DNA from: an uncultured Candidatus Melainabacteria bacterium
GTDB taxonomy: Bacteria; Cyanobacteriota; Vampirovibrionia; Gastranaerophilales; Gastranaerophilaceae
Reading direction: 5' to 3'
Length of the DNA stretch: 5,879 nt
Assembly (NCBI GenBank): GCA_934777245.1
Contig: CAKVND010000074.1
Location: 1 to 5,879 of the forward strand
Each line of letters opens with the position of its first letter. The stretch's first letter is position 1. The translations under genes and the position numbers were made by a program. Shown here one piece after another: positions 1 through 5,770 of this stretch. The notes below the pieces were generated by a model. That model saw nothing but the letters and a program-made list of their open reading frames with translations. It did not search any database and was not told where the DNA came from.

Positions 1-1
1 C

Positions 2-52
2 AATGATCCAGACGGATATGAAATTGAACTTATTGAAAAAGTTAATTGGTAA
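2..52 (+). CDS. C-terminal end of a glyoxalase I / VOC-family protein (partial, 5' end outside the window)
   Basis: Only the last 16 codons and the TAA stop are present; they read NDPDGYEIELIEKVNW. The DPDGY-x-IEL-IE pattern is the characteristic last strand of lactoylglutathione lyase (GloA) and related vicinal-oxygen-chelate enzymes. In E. coli GloA the glutamate in the same position (IEL) is a metal ligand; here it would be the codon at 26-28. GloA isomerises the methylglyoxal-glutathione hemithioacetal to lactoylglutathione in the cytoplasm, but other VOC enzymes share this ending, so the substrate is not settled by this fragment. The protein ends only seven residues after the presumed ligand. 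No hairpin terminator is visible in the 105 bases that follow. The frame and family are fairly secure; the exact enzyme is inferred. Confidence 0.65.
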   Translation, partial: NDPDGYEIELIEKVNW

Positions 53-98
53 CATTTCTTAATAAATTTCTTCTAATAAGGCAATTTTCTTAAACTTT

Positions 99-126
99 TT
101 GACTTTATATATATGTAAGATAAATA
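99..126 (+). promoter_or_regulatory. Candidate sigma-70-type promoter of the 50-residue gene
   Basis: TTGACT (99-104, five of six to the -35 consensus) is followed after 16 bases by TAAATA (121-126). TAAGAT (116-121) is an alternative -10 but too close to this -35. The intervening DNA is an alternating TATATATAT tract. Start of transcription would fall near 133, leaving a leader of about 25 bases with the ribosome binding site. The -35 is good and the -10 is only fair. Confidence 0.45.
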
Positions 127-157
127 AGGTTAAGGAAGTAAGATTTAGGAGGCAATT

Positions 158-310
158 ATGAATATTGCAATTAGGAAATTAGCTATGCTTGAAAAAAGTC
201 TTTTAGAACGAGAAGAAGCTGCAAAGCTTGATGGTTATGTAGCATCTCCAATTGATCCTGTTTTTAAAGAAAAAGTTATCAGATTAATGGATAAAGTTAG
301 GGTTCTTTAA
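158..310 (+). CDS. Small protein of unknown function, 50 residues
   Basis: I do not recognise this protein. The ORF begins at ATG 158, five bases after a perfect AGGAGG (147-152), the strongest ribosome binding site in the window, which both fixes the start and argues that the ORF is real. The product starts MNIAIRKLAMLEKSLLEREE and is charged and apparently soluble. Residues 1-24 look like an amphipathic helix, a break follows (DGYVASPIDP, 25-34), then a second short basic helix to the end (FKEKVIRLMDKVRVL). There is no signal peptide, membrane segment or cysteine. It has its own candidate promoter at 99-126 and a hairpin terminator at 366-398, so it looks like a monocistronic unit. Its last 14 bases overlap the end of the ABC transporter gene on the other strand. 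A helical hairpin of this size could be a regulator or adaptor, but nothing visible names a function. Confidence 0.7.
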   Translation: MNIAIRKLAMLEKSLLEREEAAKLDGYVASPIDPVFKEKVIRLMDKVRVL

Positions 311-2033
311 ATGAAGCCAATTTAACAAGTTCTTTAAAATCATTATTTTTATTAATTAAATTATTAAACTCTGAAATATCGACTATTTCGGAGTTTTTCA
401 TAAATATGATTTTATCCGCAGATTTAATTGTAGAAAGTCTGTGTGCGATTGCTAAAATAGTTTTTTCTCCGCGTAAACTCAATAGAACAGAGCATAATTC
501 ATCTTCTGTTTTTAAATCTAAAGAAGATGTTGCTTCATCCAAAATTAAGATATCAGGAGTTGAATACAAAGCTCTTGCTATTGCCAAACGTTGTTTTTGA
601 CCTTGTGAAAATCCGGTAGAGTCTACAAAAGGATTTGCGTAAATTCCATCGGAATAATTTTGTATGATAAAGTCATAGAGCTGTGCTTTTTTTAGTGCAT
701 CAATTATTTTAGCGTCGTCAATTTCAGCGGAGCCGAACGCTACATTTTCTCGTATGGTTGCATTTATAATTGATACTTCTTGTGGAATGTAGCCTATTTT
801 TAGTGGCAAAGCTTGTTTTTTTCCATCTATAAAAATTTCACCTTTATCAGGCTTTAATAAACCTGCTATAATATCGACAAGAGTCGTTTTTCCTGCACCT
901 GACAAACCGGCAATTCCTATAAATTCACCTTTTTTTATGTTTAGGTTTATATTTTTTAGTACATTTTTTTCAGCACCATAAGAAAAATCTATATCTTTTA
1001 ATTCTATATTTTTGTTAAACTTTGCAAATTCAGTATGTTTAATTTTTTCAACTTTATCTAATTGTAGTTTATCACACCAATCTAATAATTGTTTTACATT
1101 GTTTTTTGCAGAATTGATTCCGTTTAAATTTACCTGAATTCTGGCTATTGTCGGCGCTAACCTGAATATTGCCGAAACAATAATCGCAAAAGAAGCAATT
1201 AATTTGTTCGGTTCTGTGTAATTTTGCAAAGAAATTACCGATAACAAAACAAAAAGTAATAAGATTACAAATGGTTCAATTACATAAGGCGGTATTGTAT
1301 TAATAAACGAAGCTTTTGCACAAATTCTGTAAAATTCTGTAATGGCGTTTTTGTAGTTATCAAAAAAGAATTTTTCATTATGTGAAACTTTTACGCTTTT
1401 AATATTTAATAAAACTTCATTACTTCTTTGGTTATATATAGTAGAAACTTCGCTTGATTTTTGTGCAATTTCTTTTAGAAACGGTTTGAAGCATTTGTTT
1501 TGTATCAAAATTAACAAAAATGCGAAAACAAAAGTAATTGCCATTGCTATAGGAAATTTTATTACCAATAGAGCTGAAATAAGTGCAAAAATAAAAAAAT
1601 TAACGATTAAATTTAATAATCTTAAAATAAAATTATTAATAGTGTTTGGAATTAAGAATCCTAAAATATTTCCTTTTTCTGCTAATGAAATTATTGATGT
1701 TTCTTGGTAGGTTGAACCCAAAAAATAATTTATAAATTTTATGTTAGCTTCTTTTTCGACTTCTTTTGTAAATTTAGCCTGCAGGTAAGAATAAAAAATC
1801 ATAAATGTATTTTTCAATAAGAATAAAAATACTATGCAAAATCCTATAAATATTGGTGAATGCCAAATATCAACAGGTTTATTAGAAAGTAATTTTAAAA
1901 CGAACGGATAAGTAAGTGCAACTCCAAAAAGTTCCAATGTGGCAACTACAAACGACAAAGCCGAATATTTAAAAAATGCTTTTTTGTTGTTGTTAAAATA
2001 ATAAAAAAACTTTTTACAATACTCTCTTATCAT
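297..2033 (-). CDS. PglK-like ABC exporter, fused membrane and ATPase domains (probable lipid-linked glycan flippase)
   Basis: A half-transporter of 578 residues from ATG 2033, which would work as a homodimer in the inner membrane. About six hydrophobic segments fill residues 22-300. The ATPase domain follows with every key motif: A-loop Tyr352, Walker A GLSGAGKTT (376-384), Q-loop Gln418, signature FSQGQ (475-479, a variant of LSGGQ), Walker B ILILDE (495-500), D-loop SSLD, and H-loop His531. The N-terminal part (LELFGVALTYPFV) and the IFRLAPTIARI stretch before the ATPase resemble, from memory, Campylobacter PglK, which flips lipid-linked oligosaccharide; lipid or other glycoconjugate export is the alternative. 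A GTG two codons upstream (2039) could also start it, but AGGG sits five bases before the ATG, so ATG is preferred. It is last in the clpP-MFS-ABC operon, seven bases after the MFS stop. The ABC exporter call is certain; the substrate is inferred. Confidence 0.9.
   Translation of the reverse strand: MIREYCKKFFYYFNNNKKAFFKYSALSFVVATLELFGVALTYPFVLKLLSNKPVDIWHSPIFIGFCIVFLFLLKNTFMIFYSYLQAKFTKEVEKEANIKFINYFLGSTYQETSIISLAEKGNILGFLIPNTINNFILRLLNLIVNFFIFALISALLVIKFPIAMAITFVFAFLLILIQNKCFKPFLKEIAQKSSEVSTIYNQRSNEVLLNIKSVKVSHNEKFFFDNYKNAITEFYRICAKASFINTIPPYVIEPFVILLLFVLLSVISLQNYTEPNKLIASFAIIVSAIFRLAPTIARIQVNLNGINSAKNNVKQLLDWCDKLQLDKVEKIKHTEFAKFNKNIELKDIDFSYGAEKNVLKNINLNIKKGEFIGIAGLSGAGKTTLVDIIAGLLKPDKGEIFIDGKKQALPLKIGYIPQEVSIINATIRENVAFGSAEIDDAKIIDALKKAQLYDFIIQNYSDGIYANPFVDSTGFSQGQKQRLAIARALYSTPDILILDEATSSLDLKTEDELCSVLLSLRGEKTILAIAHRLSTIKSADKIIFMKNSEIVDISEFNNLINKNNDFKELVKLASFKEP
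366..398 (+). terminator. Rho-independent terminator of the small + strand gene, inside the opposing ABC gene
   Basis: AAACTCTGAAATA (366-378) pairs with TATTTCGGAGTTT (384-396) across a five-base TCGAC loop, and the stem runs into TTTTT (394-398). All 13 positions pair in + strand RNA if position 372/390 is counted as U-G. In - strand RNA the same position would be an A-C mismatch and no U-run follows, so the structure is suited to the + direction. It lies 56 bases past the small gene's stop, within codons for the last part of the ABC protein (NSEIVDISEF). The stem is AT-rich, so efficiency may be moderate. Confidence 0.65.
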
Positions 2034-2035
2034 TT

Positions 2036-2042
2036 CCACCCT
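2036..2042 (-). promoter_or_regulatory. Ribosome binding site of the ABC gene, overlapping the MFS stop codon
   Basis: On the - strand the junction reads TTAGGGTGGAAATG. The TAG is the MFS stop (2043-2041) and supplies the first bases of the AGGG(TGG) Shine-Dalgarno, which is five bases from ATG 2033. This spacing favours ATG 2033 over GTG 2039, because the GTG lies within the Shine-Dalgarno itself. The overlap predicts translational coupling of the two transporter genes. Confidence 0.6.
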
Positions 2043-3276
2043 AATATTTATTTGAAAGCTTCATTGCTTTGTACATTTCAAAAACACTTATCAAGAAAAA
2101 TAAACCAAAAACAGCCAGGTATGATTTATTTGAATAAACCAATATATCACCGACTTTTTCAGGCGCAAAAAGGTTTAACAAAAATCCCATTGCAGTTCCT
2201 AAAAGCCCAACCATAGTAAAGAAACAAAAATTCATAATACTAACTGCTGTTCCTGAAACCATTTTACGGTTGGTTAAGTGTAGAACAGGAACCAATAATG
2301 ATGTTAAGCTTGCATTACCTGCCAAAACACAGAATATAATTGCAATTAGGGGCGTTCTTATATTAAAAATCAAGCATGTACAAATTATTAGCAGTGATAC
2401 AAACGTAATAACTGAGGCGTTTTTTAAGAATACAACTCTATGGTTATGGCACATTTTGCAAACTGATGCGTTTATTATATTGAAAGCCGCTGCGATTACT
2501 GCCATAATAGATAGAACAACTGCTGCTTTTGAGGTTGGCATACCACAAAAATCTTCTAAAAATTTTTTACCGATAATAGCCTGTATTGCATAAGAAATTC
2601 CAAAATTACAACATGCGAAACTAAACAAATTTCTATTATGTTTTTTGTGCAATACTAATCGAAACGGTAAGGTTCTCAATTTTACGTTACGATTAATTTC
2701 AGGATACTTAATTTTTGGCGATAAAAGAATAAATAATAAAACGCCTGCTAAAATAATTAAAGCAAGAATTACAAGAATTGTGCGCCAGTTCATGTATTTC
2801 ATCAAAAATACAAAAGGAGCGTTTGCTGCAATTCCTCCGCAATATCCGATGCAAAGCATTACAGAAATTGCTATACCAAAGTTTTTGTCAGAAAAATATT
2901 CTCGAAGTTCCCTTATTAAACTTAAATAAAAACAACTTCCGCCAACACCGACAAGAACTCTCGAAAAATACATAAGCGGTAAATTGGTTGAAATTGGAAA
3001 CAATAATGCACCAATCCCTAAAATAATACCGCCAGTCAACATCACGCGTAACCCGCCGTATCTGTCAACTAAAACTCCAATTATTAATTGATTTACGGCA
3101 TACAAGTACATGAAAATTGCACCAAACGCCGTAATGTATGGCGCGCTAACTGATAATTCCTGTTGAAGCAAATCAAAAATTGCACCAGGAATTGCTATTC
3201 TTTGAAAATTTGCAAAGAAATAGAATAACGCACCAAGCGAAATTAATGTAAAAAGTATCCCCTTATTATTTTTCAT
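2041..3276 (-). CDS. Major facilitator superfamily (MFS) transporter
   Basis: A 411-residue, almost wholly hydrophobic protein with about twelve predicted membrane segments, the usual MFS size. Motif A, GVLVDRYGGLRVML (67-80), lies in the loop between helices 2 and 3, and SRVLVGVGGS (105-114) fits the helix-4 motif B region (RxxxGxG). The loop between helices 8 and 9 has only a degenerate motif A copy (around CKMCHNHR, 273-280). It should be a proton- or solute-driven carrier in the inner membrane; nothing in the sequence fixes the substrate or direction. ATG 3276 is the only reasonable start because a TGA lies in frame just upstream; the nearest Shine-Dalgarno, GGAG, is only one base from it, so initiation may depend on ribosomes finishing clpP 14 bases upstream. 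It sits between clpP and a PglK-like flippase, which hints at envelope precursor or efflux traffic, but this is inference. Confidence 0.88.
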   Translation of the reverse strand: MKNNKGILFTLISLGALFYFFANFQRIAIPGAIFDLLQQELSVSAPYITAFGAIFMYLYAVNQLIIGVLVDRYGGLRVMLTGGIILGIGALLFPISTNLPLMYFSRVLVGVGGSCFYLSLIRELREYFSDKNFGIAISVMLCIGYCGGIAANAPFVFLMKYMNWRTILVILALIILAGVLLFILLSPKIKYPEINRNVKLRTLPFRLVLHKKHNRNLFSFACCNFGISYAIQAIIGKKFLEDFCGMPTSKAAVVLSIMAVIAAAFNIINASVCKMCHNHRVVFLKNASVITFVSLLIICTCLIFNIRTPLIAIIFCVLAGNASLTSLLVPVLHLTNRKMVSGTAVSIMNFCFFTMVGLLGTAMGFLLNLFAPEKVGDILVYSNKSYLAVFGLFFLISVFEMYKAMKLSNKY

Positions 3277-3290
3277 ACTCCAAAATCAGT

Positions 3291-3911
3291 TTAACTGTTA
3301 GCAGAAGTAACAACTTTATCAATCAAACCGTATTCGCATGCTTCTGCTGCTGACAAATAGTGGTCACGTTCACAGTCTTCTTTAACTTTATCAAATGGTT
3401 GACCTGAATTTTCAGCCATGATACCGATTAACATATCTTTCATTCTCAAAATTTCTTTAGCTTCAAGTTCAATATCAGTAGCTTGACCTTTAGCACCACC
3501 CAAAGGTTGGTGAATCATAATTCTAGCACTAGGAAGAGCCATTCTCTTGCCTTTTGCACCAGCTGATAACAAAAACGCACCCATAGAAGCCGCTTCGCCT
3601 AAACAAATTGTTTGAACATCTGCTTTAATAAGGTTCATTGTGTCATAAATTGCCATGCCGGCTGTAATAACACCACCCGGAGAGTTAATGTATAACATAA
3701 TATCTTTTTCAGGGTTTTCACTGTCCAAAAGTAAAAGCTGTGCGACAACAGAGTTCGCTACTTCATCATCAATTTCTGTTCCTAAGAAAATAATTCTTTC
3801 TCTTAATAATCTTGAAAAAATATCAAAAGACTTTTCACCTCTTGATGAAGATTCAATTACAGTAGGAACATAGCTTAAAATCTTTTTATAATCAGTAGTT
3901 TCTGTTGTCAT
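3291..3911 (-). CDS. clpP: ATP-dependent Clp protease proteolytic subunit
   Basis: A full-length serine peptidase of 206 residues that would assemble into the two-ring, 14-subunit chamber and degrade proteins unfolded by ClpX, ClpA or ClpC in the cytoplasm. The catalytic triad is visible: Ser109 in GEAASMGAF, His134 in MIHQPLGG, Asp183 in [26 protein letters not shown] (75-92), [17 protein letters not shown] and the handle segment GQATDIE are typical. By comparison with E. coli ClpP, residues 1-12 look like a cleaved propeptide, the mature chain starting near SYVPTVIE. One small oddity is Glu106 before AASMG, where Gln, Met or Leu is more usual. ATG 3911 is set by GGGAG six bases upstream and by a good promoter at 3941-3969. 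It is first in an operon with two transporter genes; clpX does not follow. Confidence 0.97.
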   Translation of the reverse strand: MTTETTDYKKILSYVPTVIESSSRGEKSFDIFSRLLRERIIFLGTEIDDEVANSVVAQLLLLDSENPEKDIMLYINSPGGVITAGMAIYDTMNLIKADVQTICLGEAASMGAFLLSAGAKGKRMALPSARIMIHQPLGGAKGQATDIELEAKEILRMKDMLIGIMAENSGQPFDKVKEDCERDHYLSAAEACEYGLIDKVVTSANS

Positions 3912-3940
3912 AATTCTCTCCCTTATTTTATTTTAGGACT

Positions 3941-3969
3941 ATTTTACAATAAATACCAAACTTAATCAA
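3941..3969 (-). promoter_or_regulatory. Sigma-70-type promoter of the clpP-MFS-ABC operon
   Basis: On the - strand TTGATT (3969-3964) and TAAAAT (3946-3941) are separated by exactly 17 bases, with TG directly before the -10. Transcription should start near 3934, giving a short leader of about 22 bases to ATG 3911. The -35 begins 14 bases beyond the stop of the LapA-like gene. No heat-shock or CIRCE-type operator is seen, so basal expression is the simplest reading. Confidence 0.65.
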
Positions 3970-3982
3970 TCATTGTTTTGTA

Positions 3983-4276
3983 TTACTTCTTTAATGCGTT
4001 TTCAAGTGCTTTTTCTAAAACCTCTATTTTAGATTCCAAAACCTTTACTCTAGACGATGATTCAGTAGATGCAATGGCTTCTTTTTCCAGTTCTCTTTTA
4101 TAGGAATTTAGTTTTTTATTTTTGACATTTATCTTTAGAGTCATTAAAAATATTGCGAGAACAAAACCTGATAAAAACATTATAGTCATAGGAATGTGCC
4201 CTGTTTGGTTCAAAAACGTGTAAGCAGCGCAAACTATTGTTAGTATTGATAAAATTATTAAAAAAATATTTTTCAT
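3983..4276 (-). CDS. LapA-like small inner-membrane protein with C-terminal coiled coil
   Basis: A 97-residue protein with two hydrophobic helices (about residues 3-21 and 28-48) joined by a short turn (LNQTGHIP). A basic stretch follows (KINVKNKKLNSYKRE), then a charged coiled-coil tail with hydrophobic heptad positions V77, L80, I84, L87 and L91. This two-helix-plus-coil layout is that of the LapA domain family, proteins of the lipopolysaccharide-assembly heat-shock group, but the layout is simple and the match is architectural, not motif-based. By the positive-inside rule the coil is cytoplasmic. ATG 4276 is supported by AAGGAG (4285-4290) eight bases upstream. It is divergent from the flhB-like gene and is followed after 71 bases by clpP, which has its own promoter; some read-through into clpP is possible because no terminator is visible between them. 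Function is unproven. Confidence 0.75.
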   Translation of the reverse strand: MKNIFLIILSILTIVCAAYTFLNQTGHIPMTIMFLSGFVLAIFLMTLKINVKNKKLNSYKRELEKEAIASTESSSRVKVLESKIEVLEKALENALKK

Positions 4277-4298
4277 AAGTTAGACTCCTTATAGAAAC

Positions 4299-4328
4299 AT
4301 TGTACAATAAAATAAGGGTTTATGCTAA
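4299..4328 (-). promoter_or_regulatory. Candidate promoter of the LapA-like gene
   Basis: On the - strand TACAAT (4304-4299) lies 18 bases after TTAGCA (4328-4323), with TG directly before the -10. The -10 is good (five of six) and the -35 weak (four of six). The AAGGAG ribosome site begins only nine bases past the -10, so the leader would be very short (about 15 bases). The -10 belongs to the palindrome ATTGTACAAT (4299-4308). Confidence 0.45.
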
Positions 4329-4331
4329 ACT
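4302..4331 (+). promoter_or_regulatory. Candidate extended -10 promoter of the flhB-like gene
   Basis: TGCTAAACT (4323-4331) is an extended -10 (TG, one base, TAAACT). TGTACA (4302-4307) is a poor -35 at 18 bases; an extended -10 can work with such a weak -35. Transcription would begin near 4338, about 32 bases before ATG 4370. It occupies the same DNA as the opposite promoter, so the two should compete or be co-controlled. Confidence 0.4.
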
Positions 4332-4369
4332 ATTAACAAAAGAAACGAAAATCCGACGGAAAATATAAA

Positions 4370-5437
4370 ATGGGTGATGAAGATAAACAGTTTGATGCCA
4401 CCCCTCAGAAGCTTGAGAGAGCAAGGAAAGAAGGGCAGGTAGTTAAATCTAAAGACGTGTCAACCGCATTGTCTTTACTTGTGATGTTTTCTTTTATAAA
4501 CATGCTTGCCCCTATTATTTGGAAGCTCATTGTCGGACTTTTTAAAACTCTTTATGAACAAATCCCCAATCAGCACATTGAAAATATAGGGATGACTTAT
4601 ATTCTAACAGTTACACTTATTCCAACAGTTGTGATTATTGGTGCAATTTTGTTCGTGGCAGCCTTTGTTGCGATTATTGGTGATTTTATTCAAGTAGGGC
4701 CTCTTGTGGCAACGGCTCCTTTAATGCCAAAACTTGATAAACTTAATCCAACAAAATATTTTAAAAACCTGTTTCAGGTTAAAACGCTATTTGAACTTTG
4801 TAAAAATATCGTTAAAGTTTTTATTTTAGGCTTAGTAGGTTGGACTGTTTATAGAGCGCATTTGGAAAGTATTCTCATGCTTGCTGCTATAGATAACCAT
4901 TTTGCTGTAATGATAGAATTTGGTAAATTGATTGTAGAATTTATCTACAAAGCTTGTATTGCTTTCCTTATTATTGCAGCTGCCGATTATGGTATGACAA
5001 AGTGGAAATTTTTGAAAGACCAAAAAATGTCTTTTAAAGAAATTAAAGATGAGTACAAAAACTCAGAAGGTGATCCACACGTAAAAGCCGCTTTAAGACA
5101 AAGGCGTATGCAAATGCTACAACAAGGTGCAATGGACTCTGTTCCTGAGGCTGATTTTGTGGTTAGAAATCCGACCCATGTAGCTTGTGCCTTAAAATAT
5201 GATTCTGAAACGATGCAATCGCCAATGTTGACAGCAAAAGGAACAGAACTTATTGCTAAAAAAATTATTGATATTGCGACAAAACACAACGTACCGGTAA
5301 TAGATAACGCTCCGGTTGCAAGAGCTTTGTTCAGGATGGTTGATATTAATCAACAAATTCCACCTGAATTGTATAAAGCAGTTGCAGAAATTCTATTATT
5401 TGTTTATGGATTGAAGAACAAACAACAGGGACAATAA
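4370..5437 (+). CDS. flhB: FlhB/SctU-family type III export apparatus switch protein
   Basis: A 355-residue inner-membrane protein of the flagellar/type III secretion export gate. In this family the cytoplasmic domain cleaves itself between Asn and Pro of NPTH and switches substrate from rod/hook (or needle) to late proteins. Seen here: the N-terminal signature ATPQKLERARKEGQVVKSKD (10-29), four hydrophobic segments (about 31-55, 76-103, 142-162, 185-207), the linker helix with KMSFKEIKDEYKNSEGDP, and intact NPTH (267-270) so cleavage should follow Asn267. The C-terminal stretch (AKGTELIAKKI, VPVIDNAPVARALF, IPPELYKAVAEILLFVY) looks more like flagellar FlhB than injectisome SctU, while the shortened N-terminus occurs in both. 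ATG 4370 has only a weak Shine-Dalgarno (CGGA, nine bases away). No fliPQR or flhA partner is in the window; the gene is transcribed alone and ends in repeat-rich DNA. Confidence 0.93.
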   Translation: MGDEDKQFDATPQKLERARKEGQVVKSKDVSTALSLLVMFSFINMLAPIIWKLIVGLFKTLYEQIPNQHIENIGMTYILTVTLIPTVVIIGAILFVAAFVAIIGDFIQVGPLVATAPLMPKLDKLNPTKYFKNLFQVKTLFELCKNIVKVFILGLVGWTVYRAHLESILMLAAIDNHFAVMIEFGKLIVEFIYKACIAFLIIAAADYGMTKWKFLKDQKMSFKEIKDEYKNSEGDPHVKAALRQRRMQMLQQGAMDSVPEADFVVRNPTHVACALKYDSETMQSPMLTAKGTELIAKKIIDIATKHNVPVIDNAPVARALFRMVDINQQIPPELYKAVAEILLFVYGLKNKQQGQ

Positions 5438-5484
5438 ACTATAACTTTCATTGATGGGAAACTATAGCTGTACTAAAGTCATTC

Positions 5485-5542
5485 ACTACTTGCGTAACCC
5501 AATTCCTTCATAGAGGGAATGACCTAAGGTAGTTCATTTTTT
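5485..5542 (+). terminator. Terminator-like hairpin after flhB
   Basis: ATTCCTT (5502-5508) pairs with AGGGAAT (5514-5520) over a CATAG loop, with one U-G pair. An outer stem ACTACTT (5485-5491) with AAGGTAGT (5526-5533, one bulged G) brings the fold close to a run of six T (5537-5542). It lies 48 bases past the flhB stop. An alternative pairing GTCATTC (5478-5484) with GAATGAC (5517-5523) excludes the inner hairpin, so the fold is uncertain. Confidence 0.45.
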
Positions 5543-5572
5543 ACATTTGCATCTTTGAACTAGCGCATGTCA

Positions 5573-5608
5573 CACCCTCCCTTGGGGAAAGGTGCTAAAG
5601 GCGAGCAC
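5573..5608. repeat. GC-rich pair of overlapping hairpins
   Basis: CACC-C-TCCC (5573-5581) pairs with GGGA-AA-GGTG (5585-5594) around a tight TTG loop. GTGCT (5592-5596) pairs perfectly with AGCAC (5604-5608) around AAAGGCG. The two share GTG, so they are mutually exclusive. The composition contrasts with the AT-rich surroundings and fits a dispersed palindromic repeat unit, or part of a structured RNA. Confidence 0.45.
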
Positions 5609-5617
5609 TACTGTCCG

Positions 5618-5631
5618 AGATAAATTTATCT
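5618..5631. repeat. Perfect 14-base palindrome AGATAAATTTATCT
   Basis: The sequence equals its own reverse complement over all 14 bases. Such a site could bind a dimeric regulator. A consensus TATAAT overlaps its end (5631-5636) but no -35 lies at the right distance, so a promoter is not claimed. Confidence 0.4.
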
Positions 5632-5711
5632 ATAATTTACAAAAAGTAGTTAAGTCAAGGCTTTTTGATAAAATTTGTACTGTGTAGACTAAAAATAATA
5701 GTTAATAGAAA

Positions 5712-5748
5712 GCTGGATTGCTTCAGGCTAATCGCCTTCGCAATGACG
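5712..5748 (-). repeat. Short repeat unit (37 bases)
   Basis: The compact member of the pair, read on the - strand from CGTCATTG to CAATCCAGC. Its middle has a small hairpin, AGGC (5725-5728) with GCCT (5734-5737) and loop TAATC, typical of palindromic intergenic repeat units. Confidence 0.6.
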
Positions 5749-5770
5749 TGGCGTGAGACTCCAGGTTGGG

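Noticed and set aside
185..296. Search for a - strand terminator at the end of the clpP-MFS-ABC operon.
   Set aside because: AAGCT-TTGC-AGCTT on the - strand can form a five-base stem, but the T-run is about 15 bases away; not convincing as a terminator.
2437..2460. CKMCH in the MFS protein matches the CxxCH heme c attachment motif.
   Set aside because: It falls in the loop between helices 8 and 9, which is cytoplasmic in MFS carriers and corresponds to a degenerate motif A; heme c is attached outside the cytoplasm, so this is chance.
4116..4307. A 63-codon - strand frame overlapping the LapA-like gene.
   Set aside because: It overlaps the better-supported frame with AAGGAG and a membrane/coiled-coil product, and its own translation has no sensible domain pattern.
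4832..5289. Long - strand open frames opposite flhB.
   Set aside because: They are antisense shadows of a clear FlhB coding sequence with no ribosome site or family resemblance.
5631..5636. Perfect TATAAT in the non-coding right end.
   Set aside because: No recognisable -35 16-18 bases upstream and no TG extension; in AT-rich DNA an isolated hexamer is weak evidence.
5665..5695. TTGATA followed by TAAAAA as a possible + strand promoter.
   Set aside because: The spacer is 19 bases, the -10 is poor, and no gene follows within the window.
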